From Bog-473 sp963817735 (GTDB lineage: Bacteria; Actinomycetota; Acidimicrobiia; Acidimicrobiales; RAAP-2), in NCBI GenBank assembly GCA_963817735.1, contig CAWFPP010000014.1, forward strand, positions 1 through 64,000: DNA of 64,000 nt. Reading direction: 5' to 3'. The notes under the pieces are model-generated. The model had not been told where the DNA came from. It saw only the letters and a list, made by a program, of their open reading frames with translations, and made no database searches. Both the position numbers and the translations under genes were made by a program. This document shows positions 1 through 8,448 of this stretch, piece by piece. How positions within the stretch are numbered: the first letter of the stretch is position 1; each line of letters opens with the position of its first letter.

Positions 1-203
1 GGTAGTGGTATAGTTGCAGCGAGTATTGGGATGGTTGACGGGTTGTTTAACGCCAAATCGCGCGGCCTTGCACTCGACAAAGCGGATGGGCTCGTGGCGG
101 ATTAGCTTTTTACCGTGCTACCTTTTACCGGCACCAAAAAATCGGTGCGCTTGGCAAGTGCTGCCTGGTTGCAGGGGAGCCGACAAACTGGCGCGGAGAA
201 TTT

Positions 204-240
204 TCTGACATTTCTGACACGCGCTGTCAGAGATGTCAGA
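204..240. repeat. 37-bp near-perfect palindrome built from TCTGACA/TGTCAGA heptamers
   Basis: Left arm 204-219 and right arm 225-240 (16 bp each, one mismatch) flank a 5-bp CGCGC centre. Each arm holds two copies of the heptamer TCTGACA, giving four copies in 37 bp. It lies beyond the 3' end of the DUF3987 gene. It could be a protein-binding cluster, a replication or recombination site of the element, or a hairpin. The symmetry is seen directly; function is unknown. Confidence 0.75.
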
Positions 241-391
241 CGAAAACCCCAGGGCAGGCGGGAAGAAAATGGTAAATCGCTCAAAAATTGGCGGCAATAG
301 GTGCTATTGCGCTCGATCCCGGTGCATTTTGGCAGAGTTTTGCCTATCTCGGCCCTCTAAGGGCCAAGTTCGGCAGAAGCAGCGACCTGTT

Positions 392-520
392 TCTGACAAA
401 TCTCCTTGCGCGTGCAGGGTACAGATAGATCGACATTCTTCTTCTTAATAAAGCTAAGCGCTGCCGGGCACTGCGGGGTAACCCTGTGGCGGGTTCGCGC
501 CCGCAAGGAGATTTGTCAGA
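392..520. repeat. Perfect 19-bp inverted repeat pair around 91 bp
   Basis: Positions 392-410 and 502-520 are exact reverse complements over 19 bp. Both begin or end with the TCTGACA heptamer that builds the palindrome at 204-240, giving at least six heptamers in about 320 bp. The right copy abuts the end of the DUF3987 reading frame at 516. The 91-bp interior has no ORF. Possible roles are an element end, an origin or iteron region, or a regulatory site. Confidence 0.7.
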
Positions 521-2182
521 CGCGCTTTGATGGCCCACGAGAGCCGCCAGCTTTCATGATCGCATGAGCCTCTGCCTTCGCGGCCTGGGCCTGCTTGCGG
601 CGTTCAGCGAAATGCTCCCGCAAACCAGGTACGATCAGCCACGCCTTGGGCGGCACGCCCGGTTTCTCCTCTTCCGGCTGCACCCAGCCCATAGCGCAGA
701 AACGCCCCATCCATTCCCTGATCTTCTGCTCGGGTTGGCCCTCTGAAGGTGCGAACCCCGGCCGTAATGTCGGATGGGCGAAGCCGGTCTTTGTTGGACG
801 CGAGAATGAAGTCACCTATCGAGCGAACCATGTCCCGATCCTGGCCGCCGTTCACCACCACGTCGTAGAGGCCAAAAGTGTGCGGGAGCAAAAATTGATG
901 CAGTACTTTCTCCGCCGCTTCCGCGGTCCGGCCGCGAAATGGCCGTACTGGTAATTATACCGGCTGAGAGGCTTCGATCATTCGGATCAACCCCAATAGT
1001 TTACAAAGGCGTTCGCCTTCCTCAGGCGAAAATCTTTCCGGTACGGATAGACCTCTAGCAGCAGCTCATCGCTCCTCGGGGTCGTGTTGCCGGGCAACGT
1101 GCAACACAAGACATAAGCGGGCGAAATATCCCTTCAGCTTGCCAATGGCGCCGATCAATGCTGACGAAAACCCATCGACCATTTCGAGTTTGTGGAGATA
1201 GTCGATCACGCGGTCGCGAACTTCGAATGCATCGTCCGCAAAGTGATAATTTTGCGGAGGCACGCCATTAATCGACTTGATCAGCTTTTCGTAGTCGGCC
1301 TCAGCTGCTGGACGGAATGATACTCATCTCCGCGTTCAGCCGATGCCATCAGCACCGACAGGAAGCGCTGCAGTAACCCGTCACTCGTTAGATCAGGTAG
1401 CTTTGCAAGCCTGTCAGGCTGGATGCCTCCCAATATGCAGAGGGCCAGATTATCGACGTCGATTTCCGCGTCTGGATCGTGCTTCCCCTTGCCGACCCTA
1501 TCCTGGGGAAGGGACCACCGTTCCAGCAGGTGAGATAGAATGCCCGGGAGGACTGGCCAGAGTTATATCGCTCGAAACCATCTAGCCAACCTGCCAGTTC
1601 GTCATGAACCATGAGTGAGCCGCTTGGGTCGCGCGATAAAATCTCAGCAACCTTTTCGGGCGTGGCATCATTGATGATGCACCGAAGCGGCCTTGGTGGC
1701 GAAGGGTCTTTTTTTAGTAGCTTTCGGCAGCTGTCGCCATATCGCGTGCTCCTGACGCCAACGCTTTTTCCGCTCATGGTCGATGCGGACAAGAGGCCTC
1801 GTCGTTTTTTCAATGATGGGCGATTTCATCGTGGATGGCTGCCCCACTAAGGCGCGTCCACAAGATTGGCTCTCCCACCAACCCTCTCCGCGCGCACCTG
1901 TGTCTCAGCATGCATCGCGCCTGCAACCGTCGTAAGTGACGCCATTGCGATTGCTGACGGATCGGCGCCCATGGAGCGACGTTCTGCTTCCACGAACTTG
2001 GACAGCGTAGGAGGAAGCACGTCGAGGGGAAACGCGGGCCCGACGAACTCAGCGTAGGGGTCCACAAATGATGGCTCTGGCGGAATTGGTGGCTGAAGCG
2101 TCATGAGCTTATTAATCCGCTCCTCAAAAGCGGGATCATAGTCATCCGTGCTGGCAACATTGCTGACATCGCTCACCCCCAT
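516..2182 (-). pseudogene. DUF3987 primase/helicase-like protein, multiply frameshifted
   Basis: Conserved DUF3987 stretches appear in order but in different minus-strand frames. The N-terminus is about 2182-1850 (FPLDVLPPTLSKFVEAERRS). The Walker-region context is about 1810-1480 (EKVAEILSRDPSGSLMVHDE, then LAGWLDGFERYNSG). A helical segment lies at about 1263-1066 and a C-terminal winged-helix-like part at about 890-516. At least three frame changes are needed. DUF3987 proteins occur in phage and integrative elements as replication-associated P-loop proteins. The ATG at 2182 overlaps the stop of the small upstream ORF (TGATG), implying translational coupling. The gene may be truly decayed or the sequence may carry indel errors; conserved residues survive in every frame. 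Confidence 0.7.
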
Positions 2183-2346
2183 CACGCTCTCCCGCCTTCG
2201 CGCGCGCTCGACATTTCAGCTGCGCTGGTGTCAGCAGCTTTACCGTCGGTCGTGCTGCCCTTGGCAAACGTGATCGAACCGGCGTCCCCGTTTTGCGTGC
2301 GGCGAAACCCAGGTTCGTTCCACCGCTCTTCGGATTTATTTGCCAT
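2182..2346 (-). CDS. Small hypothetical protein (54 aa) upstream of DUF3987 gene
   Basis: This 54-residue ORF starts with ATG at 2346 and is hydrophilic, with N-terminus MANKSEERWNEPGF. I do not recognise a family. Support comes from context: its TGA shares a base with the ATG of the DUF3987 gene (TGATG overlap), and it fills the gap after the HTH gene in the same direction. A 17-bp dyad sits immediately upstream of its start, over the ribosome-binding region. Small acidic or basic ORFs in this position are common in integrative elements. Function is unknown. Confidence 0.45.
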   Translation of the reverse strand: MANKSEERWNEPGFRRTQNGDAGSITFAKGSTTDGKAADTSAAEMSSAREGGRA

Positions 2347-2350
2347 TACC

Positions 2351-2367
2351 GTTACCGTGGCGGTAAC
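2351..2367. promoter_or_regulatory. 17-bp dyad GTTACCG-N3-CGGTAAC, likely operator
   Basis: Perfect 7-bp arms at 2351-2357 and 2361-2367 flank TGG. The dyad ends 4 bp upstream of the ATG of the 54-residue ORF, so bound protein or an RNA hairpin would block its initiation and that of the coupled DUF3987 gene. The HTH protein encoded just upstream is an obvious candidate ligand. The binding partner is inference. Confidence 0.45.
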
Positions 2368-2399
2368 TCCGCCCGTGTTCCTTTGCCGCCCAATTCAGT

Positions 2400-2660
2400 C
2401 TATTCGCAGCAATTCGGTGTGCTGTCTGTTGGCGAGACCACGTCGGAAGTCGAACGCATGGGTTGACTGAGTTTCGACGCAACCCATTCATCAAGATCAG
2501 TCGTCGAATAAAGCGGAACGCGACCTATGCGCCGGAAGACCGGCCCACCGCCAACAACGGCAAGTTTGGCAAGCGTGCTCGGGGCGCGGTCCAAGCCGTG
2601 AGTTTCGCGCAGGTATTCAGAAGCTGCCTGTCGGCGAAGAAGTTTACTGCTCGTACTCAT
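2400..2660 (-). CDS. Excisionase/AlpA-like helix-turn-helix DNA-binding protein
   Basis: This is an 86-residue protein. The N-terminal helical segment (LLRRQAASEYLRETHG), the turn around STLAKLAVVGGGP, and the following RIGRVPLYSTTDLDEWVASK match the MerR/excisionase-like winged helix, in which a Tyr-Ser-x-x-Asp-Leu-Asp-x-Trp element follows the wing. Such proteins control excision or early transcription in integrative elements. The start at 2660 is preferred over 2720 because AGAGAGGTGACACT precedes it as a strong Shine-Dalgarno. It lies upstream of the DUF3987 pair in the same direction and next to a 17-bp dyad. Confidence in the fold is good; its exact role is inference. Confidence 0.75.
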   Translation of the reverse strand: MSTSSKLLRRQAASEYLRETHGLDRAPSTLAKLAVVGGGPVFRRIGRVPLYSTTDLDEWVASKLSQPMRSTSDVVSPTDSTPNCCE

Positions 2661-2885
2661 AGTGTCACCTCTCTGAAAATCGCCGGCGATTGCCGGTCGG
2701 TAACATTTTGTTAGGGGCAATTTCCTTAAAAGAATCTGAATAGACAGAAAATTAACGAATGCTCCGGTGAGGGATGATTCGCTGAAAAGCGTGCGACCGA
2801 GTGTCAGCGCGGATGTAGACGTGGCCGGATCGGACAGTTTGCTGCTGATCCAGCAGTCAAGATCATCCGAATGGTACTCTTCGGC

Positions 2886-3071
2886 TCATCGATCAGTCAA
2901 AACCGTGTCGTTGCCGTGAGCGGCGCTGCACTTCTTGAGGTTCGCAAGGTCAGTGAGAAACATTCCAAGCCTAGCGAGATCGTCCTCCTCGACGGTCGTT
3001 TTGACGGCATCCCAATCATCGGCCTCGCGTGCGTCGCTCACTGCGTTGAGGGTTGCAGCGAGTTTCTGCAC
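2886..3071 (-). CDS. Hypothetical small acidic protein (61 aa)
   Basis: This 61-residue acidic protein has no family I recognise. The segment READDWDAVKTTVEEDDL is predicted helical. The GTG start at 3071 overlaps the TAG stop of the preceding gene (TAGTG), consistent with translational coupling and supporting both ORFs. It sits in the minus-strand run between the unknown 214-residue protein and the HTH regulator. Nothing supports a specific function. Confidence 0.4.
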   Translation of the reverse strand: MQKLAATLNAVSDAREADDWDAVKTTVEEDDLARLGMFLTDLANLKKCSAAHGNDTVLTDR

Positions 3072-3715
3072 TAATTTGCGTGCCGTATCGTTTTGCGTCG
3101 TGACATTGCCGTTGTCCGTGCTGTGGGCGCGGTGAGCCTGTTAATTACCGGTTGCCACCGACGACGAGCTCGCCTCTCTGCAGGGAAACTGCCAAAACAA
3201 TGGACTCGAACGTACCGAACGTGGTTTGCGGTCACCCCGGTGTCTGAAACGTTTTTCCGAAAAAAGCGCGAATGACAGAATGACGCCCAACAGGAAAACG
3301 GGTCGCGAAGTGCTGGGTCCGTCTTCTTGTGTTTCATCCATAAACGGTATTCGACCTCTTCGGGAAGATCATCCCAAGCAACCCAAATGTCGCTTTCAGG
3401 AGAGCGAGCGAAGTAGTGCCGCATTACGTATTGGTCATTCGGAACGTCTTGAAACAAGCCGTAGGGATCAAGGAACGGCACGTATTCAAACTTTACCTCG
3501 GCGGTCTTGGGATCAATATGAAGGGCTGCCTCAAGGCGTATTTTGTACTGTTGCCGCCCCTCTTCAGTCAGCCGCCCAGTCTCGACACACGTTTCAAGCC
3601 ATTGCAACGTATCTAGGCACAAGTGACCATTGTTCATTCTGCTCTGTTTGCGTCTCAGATTTCTTCCTGTTGTGAAACGCCCAGTTCGCTTATTGCCAGT
3701 CATGATTTCCCCCAT
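3071..3715 (-). CDS. Hypothetical mobile-element protein (214 aa)
   Basis: A 214-residue ORF starting 33 bp after the AlpA-type gene. The first 135 residues look like a genuine soluble protein (LDTLQWLETCVETGRLT, then YVPFLDPYGLFQDVPNDQY). The last 70 residues are Arg-rich and less protein-like, so a frame change near 3300 is possible; an alternative frame there encodes a hydrophobic stretch (VFLLGVILSFALF). An in-frame ATG at 3703 is an alternative start. The downstream ORF overlaps its stop. No family recognised. Confidence 0.45.
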   Translation of the reverse strand: MGEIMTGNKRTGRFTTGRNLRRKQSRMNNGHLCLDTLQWLETCVETGRLTEEGRQQYKIRLEAALHIDPKTAEVKFEYVPFLDPYGLFQDVPNDQYVMRHYFARSPESDIWVAWDDLPEEVEYRLWMKHKKTDPALRDPFSCWASFCHSRFFRKNVSDTGVTANHVRYVRVHCFGSFPAERRARRRWQPVINRLTAPTARTTAMSRRKTIRHAN

Positions 3716-3748
3716 CGGGTTCGGAACGTATCGGTGTTGTTGATCGTG

Positions 3749-3973
3749 TTAGTCATTGGCACCTCCCCTCAGTTCGATGCGTCCAGCGATCCAATTCTGA
3801 ACTTCGGACAGAGGCCAAGCTCGCGCGACCGCTCCCAATTGCACTGGACGCGGGAATTCCTTTGCTGCGATTTTCCGGTAGAGCGTCGCCGTACTAACGC
3901 CTGTTAGGCGCCTGACCTCGCCGATGCGGATCAACCGCTCGACTGGGTGATTTTCGTGTTGAGCATTTTTCAT
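3749..3973 (-). CDS. AlpA-family phage-type transcriptional regulator
   Basis: A 74-residue protein with the full AlpA layout: LIRIGEVRRLTGVSTATLY forms the helix-turn-helix, RKIAAKEFPRPVQLG is the turn and wing, and WPLSEVQNWIAGRI is the C-terminal helix with its conserved Trp. AlpA proteins activate excision or early genes of cryptic prophages and integrative elements. GGGAG lies just upstream of the ATG as a ribosome-binding site. It is the first clear gene of the element, where such regulators usually sit, close to the boundary with host-like DNA. Confidence 0.88.
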   Translation of the reverse strand: MKNAQHENHPVERLIRIGEVRRLTGVSTATLYRKIAAKEFPRPVQLGAVARAWPLSEVQNWIAGRIELRGGAND

Positions 3974-4067
3974 TTTAGTCTCCCATGAAACTCAGCACCG
4001 CACCACGCGGTCTGATTGGGAGACTTATAGTCGTTATCGGCGGACGTCTTGGTCTTGAACGCGTTCG

Positions 4068-4347
4068 CTACCCAGATCGTTGTTGCCGGTGTTTGCTCCG
4101 GATGCGGAGCCCCTTCAAGTCTTTCTTCAGCGTCTCACGACTAACTTTTTTTAGCGCTCGTCGATGAGGCTTGGGTAATCCCGCTAACAGTGATGGTATT
4201 AACGAGACAAAATCATCGCCGTCTTCAACCAGAGGCCCACCGCTTTCAACAAGAGCATCGCCTGCGGCTAGAAAGTTGCGATATGCTCTCTGAAGGGCGT
4301 CAATCGAAATCTTCGGAAAATGGTTGGCGTTGATATGACGTAGGTTT
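4068..4347 (-). CDS. Truncated ORF at the element/high-GC junction (C-terminal part only)
   Basis: The frame is open from a TAA at 4348-4350 down to a TAG at 4068 (92 codons) but has no convincing start, so the 5' part is missing. The protein is helical and basic at the end (HRRALKKVSRETLKKDLKG). Its low-GC codon use matches the mobile segment and not the DNA to its right. I do not recognise the family. It marks where the element sequence stops, close to where the sulfatase loses its normal C-terminus. Confidence 0.4.
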
Positions 4348-4370
4348 TAGTTGCCTATGGGCCGCCTGGA

Positions 4371-6313
4371 CTAGGGTGCGGCGTAGGCTCGCACGCCACC
4401 CGCGTACGAGGCCGCTTGTTTCCCCCGCCATCTTGTTCTTACGATGTTCCTCGTGTCGCCCGTAGCGATCCCACGGCGAGTCGCCAACCCTCTTGCCGCC
4501 GCCCTTGGCATCGCCTCGCCAGTGGCCGGGATCGACTCGTCGGAGACCGGACCGCCTCCCGGCAGATAGGTGCGGCTGGGGCCGGGTGGCCAGGCCGAGG
4601 GGATGAACGCCCCGATCCGGTTGATGAAGGTGTCGTCGACCGGGAACACCTGATTGCGGCCCGCTTCGGCTGACCACAGCTCCTGGAGGCGGCGGCAGCC
4701 ACGTCGGGTGTCGTTGGGCCGGTCGGTGGACTCCGAGAAGTCCGACCGCAGGTCGAACAGCTCCCAGTGATCCTCCTCGAACCGCCGGCTCCCCACCGCC
4801 AGCTCCTCCTCGTCCATCACCCCCGTCGAGATGTGGTCCGTCGTGGCCTTCCAGCCGGCGTGGTAGATGGACCGCGAGCCCAGCATCTCGAAGTACTGGG
4901 TGTCGCCGCCGGGTCGTCGCCTGCGTCGTCGAAGTCGGGCGGAGGCTGGAGCCGTCGAGGGGCTGCTGGGCGATCCCGTCCACCGTCGCCGGGGGCTCGA
5001 CACCAACGCGTCCAGGACGGTGGGCAGAGATCGACGACGTGGGCGAACTGGGAGCGGATCTCGCCCGGGCGCCGAAGCCCCGCGGCCAGTGGATCACCAG
5101 AGGCGTGCGGGTGCCGCCCAGCCACGTGTAGCGCTTCCAGAGGCGCAGCGGCGTGTTGCCGGCCCAGGCCCAGGCCCAGGAGTAGTGGTTGTAGGTCCGC
5201 GGGCCGCCCCAGTCGTCGTAGGCGGCGAGGTTGTCGTCATCGACTCGGGGATCCGCGCCGTGAACCGGTGCTCGTTCACGCTGCCGGACCGACCGCCCTC
5301 GGCGCTGGCGCCGTTGTCGGAGAAGAGGAGGACGAGGGTGTCGTCGAGTTGGCCGATCTGTCGGAGGAACTCGAGCACCCGGCCGATCTGGGCGTCGGCG
5401 TGGGTGAGGAAACCGGCGAAGACCTCCTGCTGACGGGCGTGCATCCGCCGCTCGTCGGCCCAGGGCATCCCATGCGTCGACCCACTCCGGCCGGGGGGTG
5501 AGGACGGTGCCCTCCGGCACGACCCCGCCGTCGAGCTGGCGGGCGAACACCTCCTCCCGCCAGGCGTCCCAGCCCATGTCGAACCGCCCCGGTAGGGCTC
5601 CACCCATTCGGGTGCCACGTGGTGCGGGGCGTGCATGGCTCCGAGGGCGAGGTAAAGGAAGAACGGCTTGCCCGGCGCCGCCTGCTGCTGGTCCTTCACG
5701 TAGCGGATGGCGGTGTCGGCGAGGTCCTCGGTGAGGTGGTAGCCCTCCTCGGGACGGCCCGGCGGGTCGACGTAGTGGTTGTCGCACACGAGGTTGGGGG
5801 CCCAGTGGTTGGCGTCGCCCTGAAGGAAGCCGTAGTACCGCTCGAAGCCGAGGCCGAGTGGCCAGCTGTCGAACGGACCGGCGGCCGAGCGTTGGAAGCG
5901 CGGGGTGAGGTGCCACTTCCCCACGGCCATCGTGCCGTAGCCGGCGTCGCGCAGGATGCGGGGCAGCGGGGCAGCCGTCTTGGGGAGCCGCGCCGTGTAG
6001 CCGGGGAATCCCAGGGGGATGTCGGCCAGGAAGCCCATGCCCACCGCGTGGTGGTTGCGGCCGGTGAAGAACGACGCTCTGGTCGGCGAGCAGAGCGACG
6101 TCACGTGGAAGCGGTTGTACCGCAGCCCCGCCGGGCCAGTCCGTCCATGTGGGGCGTGCCGATGTCCGATCCGAAGGTCCCGAGTTGGGCGAAGCCGGTG
6201 TCGTCCAGCACCACCGCCACCACATTGGGCGCCCCGGCCGGAGGCATCGGCTCGTGCGGCCGCAGCGGGGTGGACTCGGCTGCGGTGAAGCCGATCTGCT
6301 GAGGCTCGTCCAT
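4371..6313 (-). pseudogene. Arylsulfatase (type I), frameshifted and C-terminally truncated
   Basis: Type I sulfatases hydrolyse sulfate esters using a formylglycine made from Cys. The N-terminus VVAVVLDDTGFAQLG carries the metal-binding Asp pair. CSPTRASFFTGRNHH holds the C-x-P-x-R modification motif. GYGTMAVGKWHL and LFSDNGASAEGG supply the catalytic Lys and the metal-binding Asp-Asn. A late part (QYFEMLGSRSIYHAGWKA) resembles mycobacterial AtsA-type enzymes. These parts lie in different minus-strand frames, with roughly six changes between 6150 and 4900. The expected C-terminal 100-150 residues are missing beyond about 4520. The start at 6313 (ATG) fits the conserved N-terminus. Because residues are conserved in every frame, indel errors or very recent inactivation are likely. 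Confidence 0.8.
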
Positions 6314-6374
6314 GGTCGAGAGGGTAGACGCTCGGCTCCTCACGGCCTCGCACGCAGGGCTAACGTTGCAGTCG

Positions 6375-6659
6375 ATGCTGGGACATGTTCCTGGACCGCC
6401 GCAGCCGCATTTTCCCGAGGGCGTGGCCCCCTTCATCGGGTACCTCGCCACCCGCGAACCGCGACCGCTCGATGCACGTGCGCCTGAAGAGGCCGCATGG
6501 GCGGACGCCGACAGCGCAGAGCTCGACCAGTTCGCCGACGTCGGCGACTGGGAGCCGATGCACCGGCCGCTCATGCGGGTGATGGCGGTCATCCTGTCGA
6601 TCGCGCTCTTGGTGGCGGGGGTGGGCACGGTGCTCGAGATCCTGTTGTCGGCTCGCTGA
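6375..6659 (+). CDS. Small C-terminally anchored membrane protein
   Basis: A 94-residue protein divergent from the sulfatase. It has a Pro-rich N-terminal half, an acidic middle (ADADSAELDQFADVGDWE) and a single C-terminal transmembrane helix (MRVMAVILSIALLVAGVG). The layout suggests a tail-anchored or short membrane protein. The ATG at 6375 is chosen because an earlier ATG at 6312 overlaps the sulfatase start. No family recognised and no clear ribosome-binding site, so this is a moderate call based on the TM helix. Confidence 0.45.
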   Translation: MLGHVPGPPQPHFPEGVAPFIGYLATREPRPLDARAPEEAAWADADSAELDQFADVGDWEPMHRPLMRVMAVILSIALLVAGVGTVLEILLSAR

Positions 6660-6832
6660 GCAAGCTCGTCGAGCGCCGATGGCGCCTCACGTGCGTCGAC
6701 GCATACGGTCTGCCACTGTGCCTTTGTGTTGAATTTCGCTCCCTATTCGGTCAAAGCCTCCAACAACGGGACCGGAACTTCACCACGTCCACCTCCTCGG
6801 CGATGACGACCCGGGTGCCCAATTAGTCGAAT

Positions 6833-8285
6833 TCACGGGGAAGCTTTGACACGGCCGCGCCGCCACAGGAGCCAGGTCAGAAGGCCGAGGACGGCGAGCC
6901 CACCGACGATGGCGGCCGCAACGACCCAGGGATCGGTCCCGCTCTGTTGCGCGGGGACCGCCATCGTGGATGTCGTCGTCGAGCTCGCGGTGGTCGTGGT
7001 CTCGCCGCTTGCTGCAGCTGATGCCATCCCGAAGGCCACGACCCGGTTCGCAGCGGGTGCCAGCAGCAGACCGGCACCGACGGAAGGAGTGGGGAAGTGG
7101 TTGGCCGGCGCGCCGATGGTCACTTGCTCCTGGGGTGGCGCCCGACGAAGGATTCAAGCCGTAGAGCGTTCCGTTCGAGCCGATGGTCCACACGAGCCCT
7201 CCCGCCACTATGGGAGGTCCACCACCGTCCGAGGAACTCCAGAGCAGACGGATCCCGGCCGGGGAATCCGACGCCTGGACGGCGACCGGTCCGCTTTGGC
7301 ACGGCAGGTACACGGTCGATCCCTCGACAGCGAGGCCACCGTCGATGACGGTGTCGCAGGCATCAGCGAGTTGTGCTTGTTGACCGCCGATACCGCCCAG
7401 GCTCGATCCGTTCAGCAGGAAGACAGTGCGCGACTTGGACGCAGCCACCACCTGACCGTCGGAGAGCAGCGCCACGCTGGTCGAGAAGTCGAGATCGTGG
7501 GCGTTGTCGGACGGCCACGATGACGGGGCGAAGTACTGCTTCAGTGTGAGGGACGGCGAGAGCTCGAGCACCGAGTCGCTGTCGTCGTAGGCATGGCTCG
7601 ATGAGGTGACCGATCCGTTGCCCGCGGTGACCCAGATGTTGCCATCGCTATCGACCACCGGAGCGGCCCCGCCCATCCACACGGCACCCTGACTGTCGCC
7701 GGTAGCCGAGTCGACCTCGAACGCGTCCGGCGTGCCGCCGCCTTCAGGCACCGACATGACCCAACCGTGGTAAGTCGAGCAGTCCCCGAAGTTCCCGCCG
7801 TATCCGAAGACGACGTGCCCGGCATCGAGCGTCAAACCGGTGCGTTGAAGAAGTGCCGCTGTAGAGGAGCCTGCCGGATCCACGTTCTGGTTCAACTCGG
7901 TCTTCCCGGTGGTCGTGCTCAGCCCGACCAGCTGGTGCGCTGGCCTGCCATTGACGAGTTCGTCTGCCACCACGAACAGTTCTGCGCGCGTCTGATCAAC
8001 CACAGGTGTGCCGGTAATGCCGACCGTGGGCGAAATGTCACCGCAGGGCAGAGATCCCGACGGCACGGGCGTACCCAGGTGAGTTGACCACAGCACAGTG
8101 CCGGTGGTCGCCGAGAGGGCGTAGATGGTGTCGTTCTCGGTCGCCACGAAGACCCGCCCGCTGGAGACGAGCGGTTCACCGTAGAGCTCGCCGTCGAGAC
8201 TGGTTGACGTCCAGGCCGGCGACGAGACGTCGACGGCGCTGACTGACGCTGCCACCCCGCTCCCTGCGGGGTCTCCGTGATACAC
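6833..8285 (-). CDS. PQQ-like beta-propeller surface protein with C-terminal anchor (one frameshift)
   Basis: Repeated blades of the PQQ/BamB type run through the protein (VFVATENDTIYALSATTG, GLVWTIGSNGTLYGLNPSSG). After a frame change near 7125 it continues through a Thr/Ser-rich linker to a C-terminal TM helix (VVAAAIVGGLAVLGLLTWLL) and a basic tail, so it is probably exported and membrane-anchored. The GTG at 8285 is probably not the true start: the frame extends upstream through a signal-peptide-like segment (TTLVLLAFTWGGSAFG) to about 8430, without an obvious start codon. It follows the ABC permease in the same direction and may be co-transcribed. Ligand unknown. Confidence 0.7.
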
Positions 8286-8448
8286 GGTCCAGGACGGGAG
8301 CGGCGCCAGGCTCGTCGTCGAGGTGGTCGAGCCGAAGGCCGATCCTCCCCAGGTGAACGCGAGGAGGACGAGGGTGGTGGGCGCGACGGCAGCCGCGCCC
8401 TCGTTCGCCCGGAGCGGGCGCGCCGGCCGCGGCCTCTGGGGGTCAGGA

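Larger units (their letters stand above)
1..4347. mobile_element. AT-richer phage/ICE-like segment, truncated
   Basis: This segment is visibly lower in GC than everything after about 4.4 kb and uses different codons. All supported genes lie on the minus strand in an order typical of integrative elements: an AlpA-type regulator, two coupled unknown ORFs, an excisionase-like HTH protein, a 54-residue ORF and a DUF3987 primase/helicase-like gene. Clustered TCTGACA inverted repeats sit beyond the DUF3987 gene. No integrase or att site is visible. The right edge is abrupt: one ORF is open with no start at 4347, and the neighbouring sulfatase loses its expected C-terminus. The gene content is seen; mobile-element status is inference, and an assembly chimera would look the same. 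Confidence 0.6.

Noticed and set aside
4300..4640. Direct repeats (att sites) at the edge of the mobile-type segment.
   Set aside because: I found no convincing repeated core on the two sides, and the left end of the element lies outside the window.
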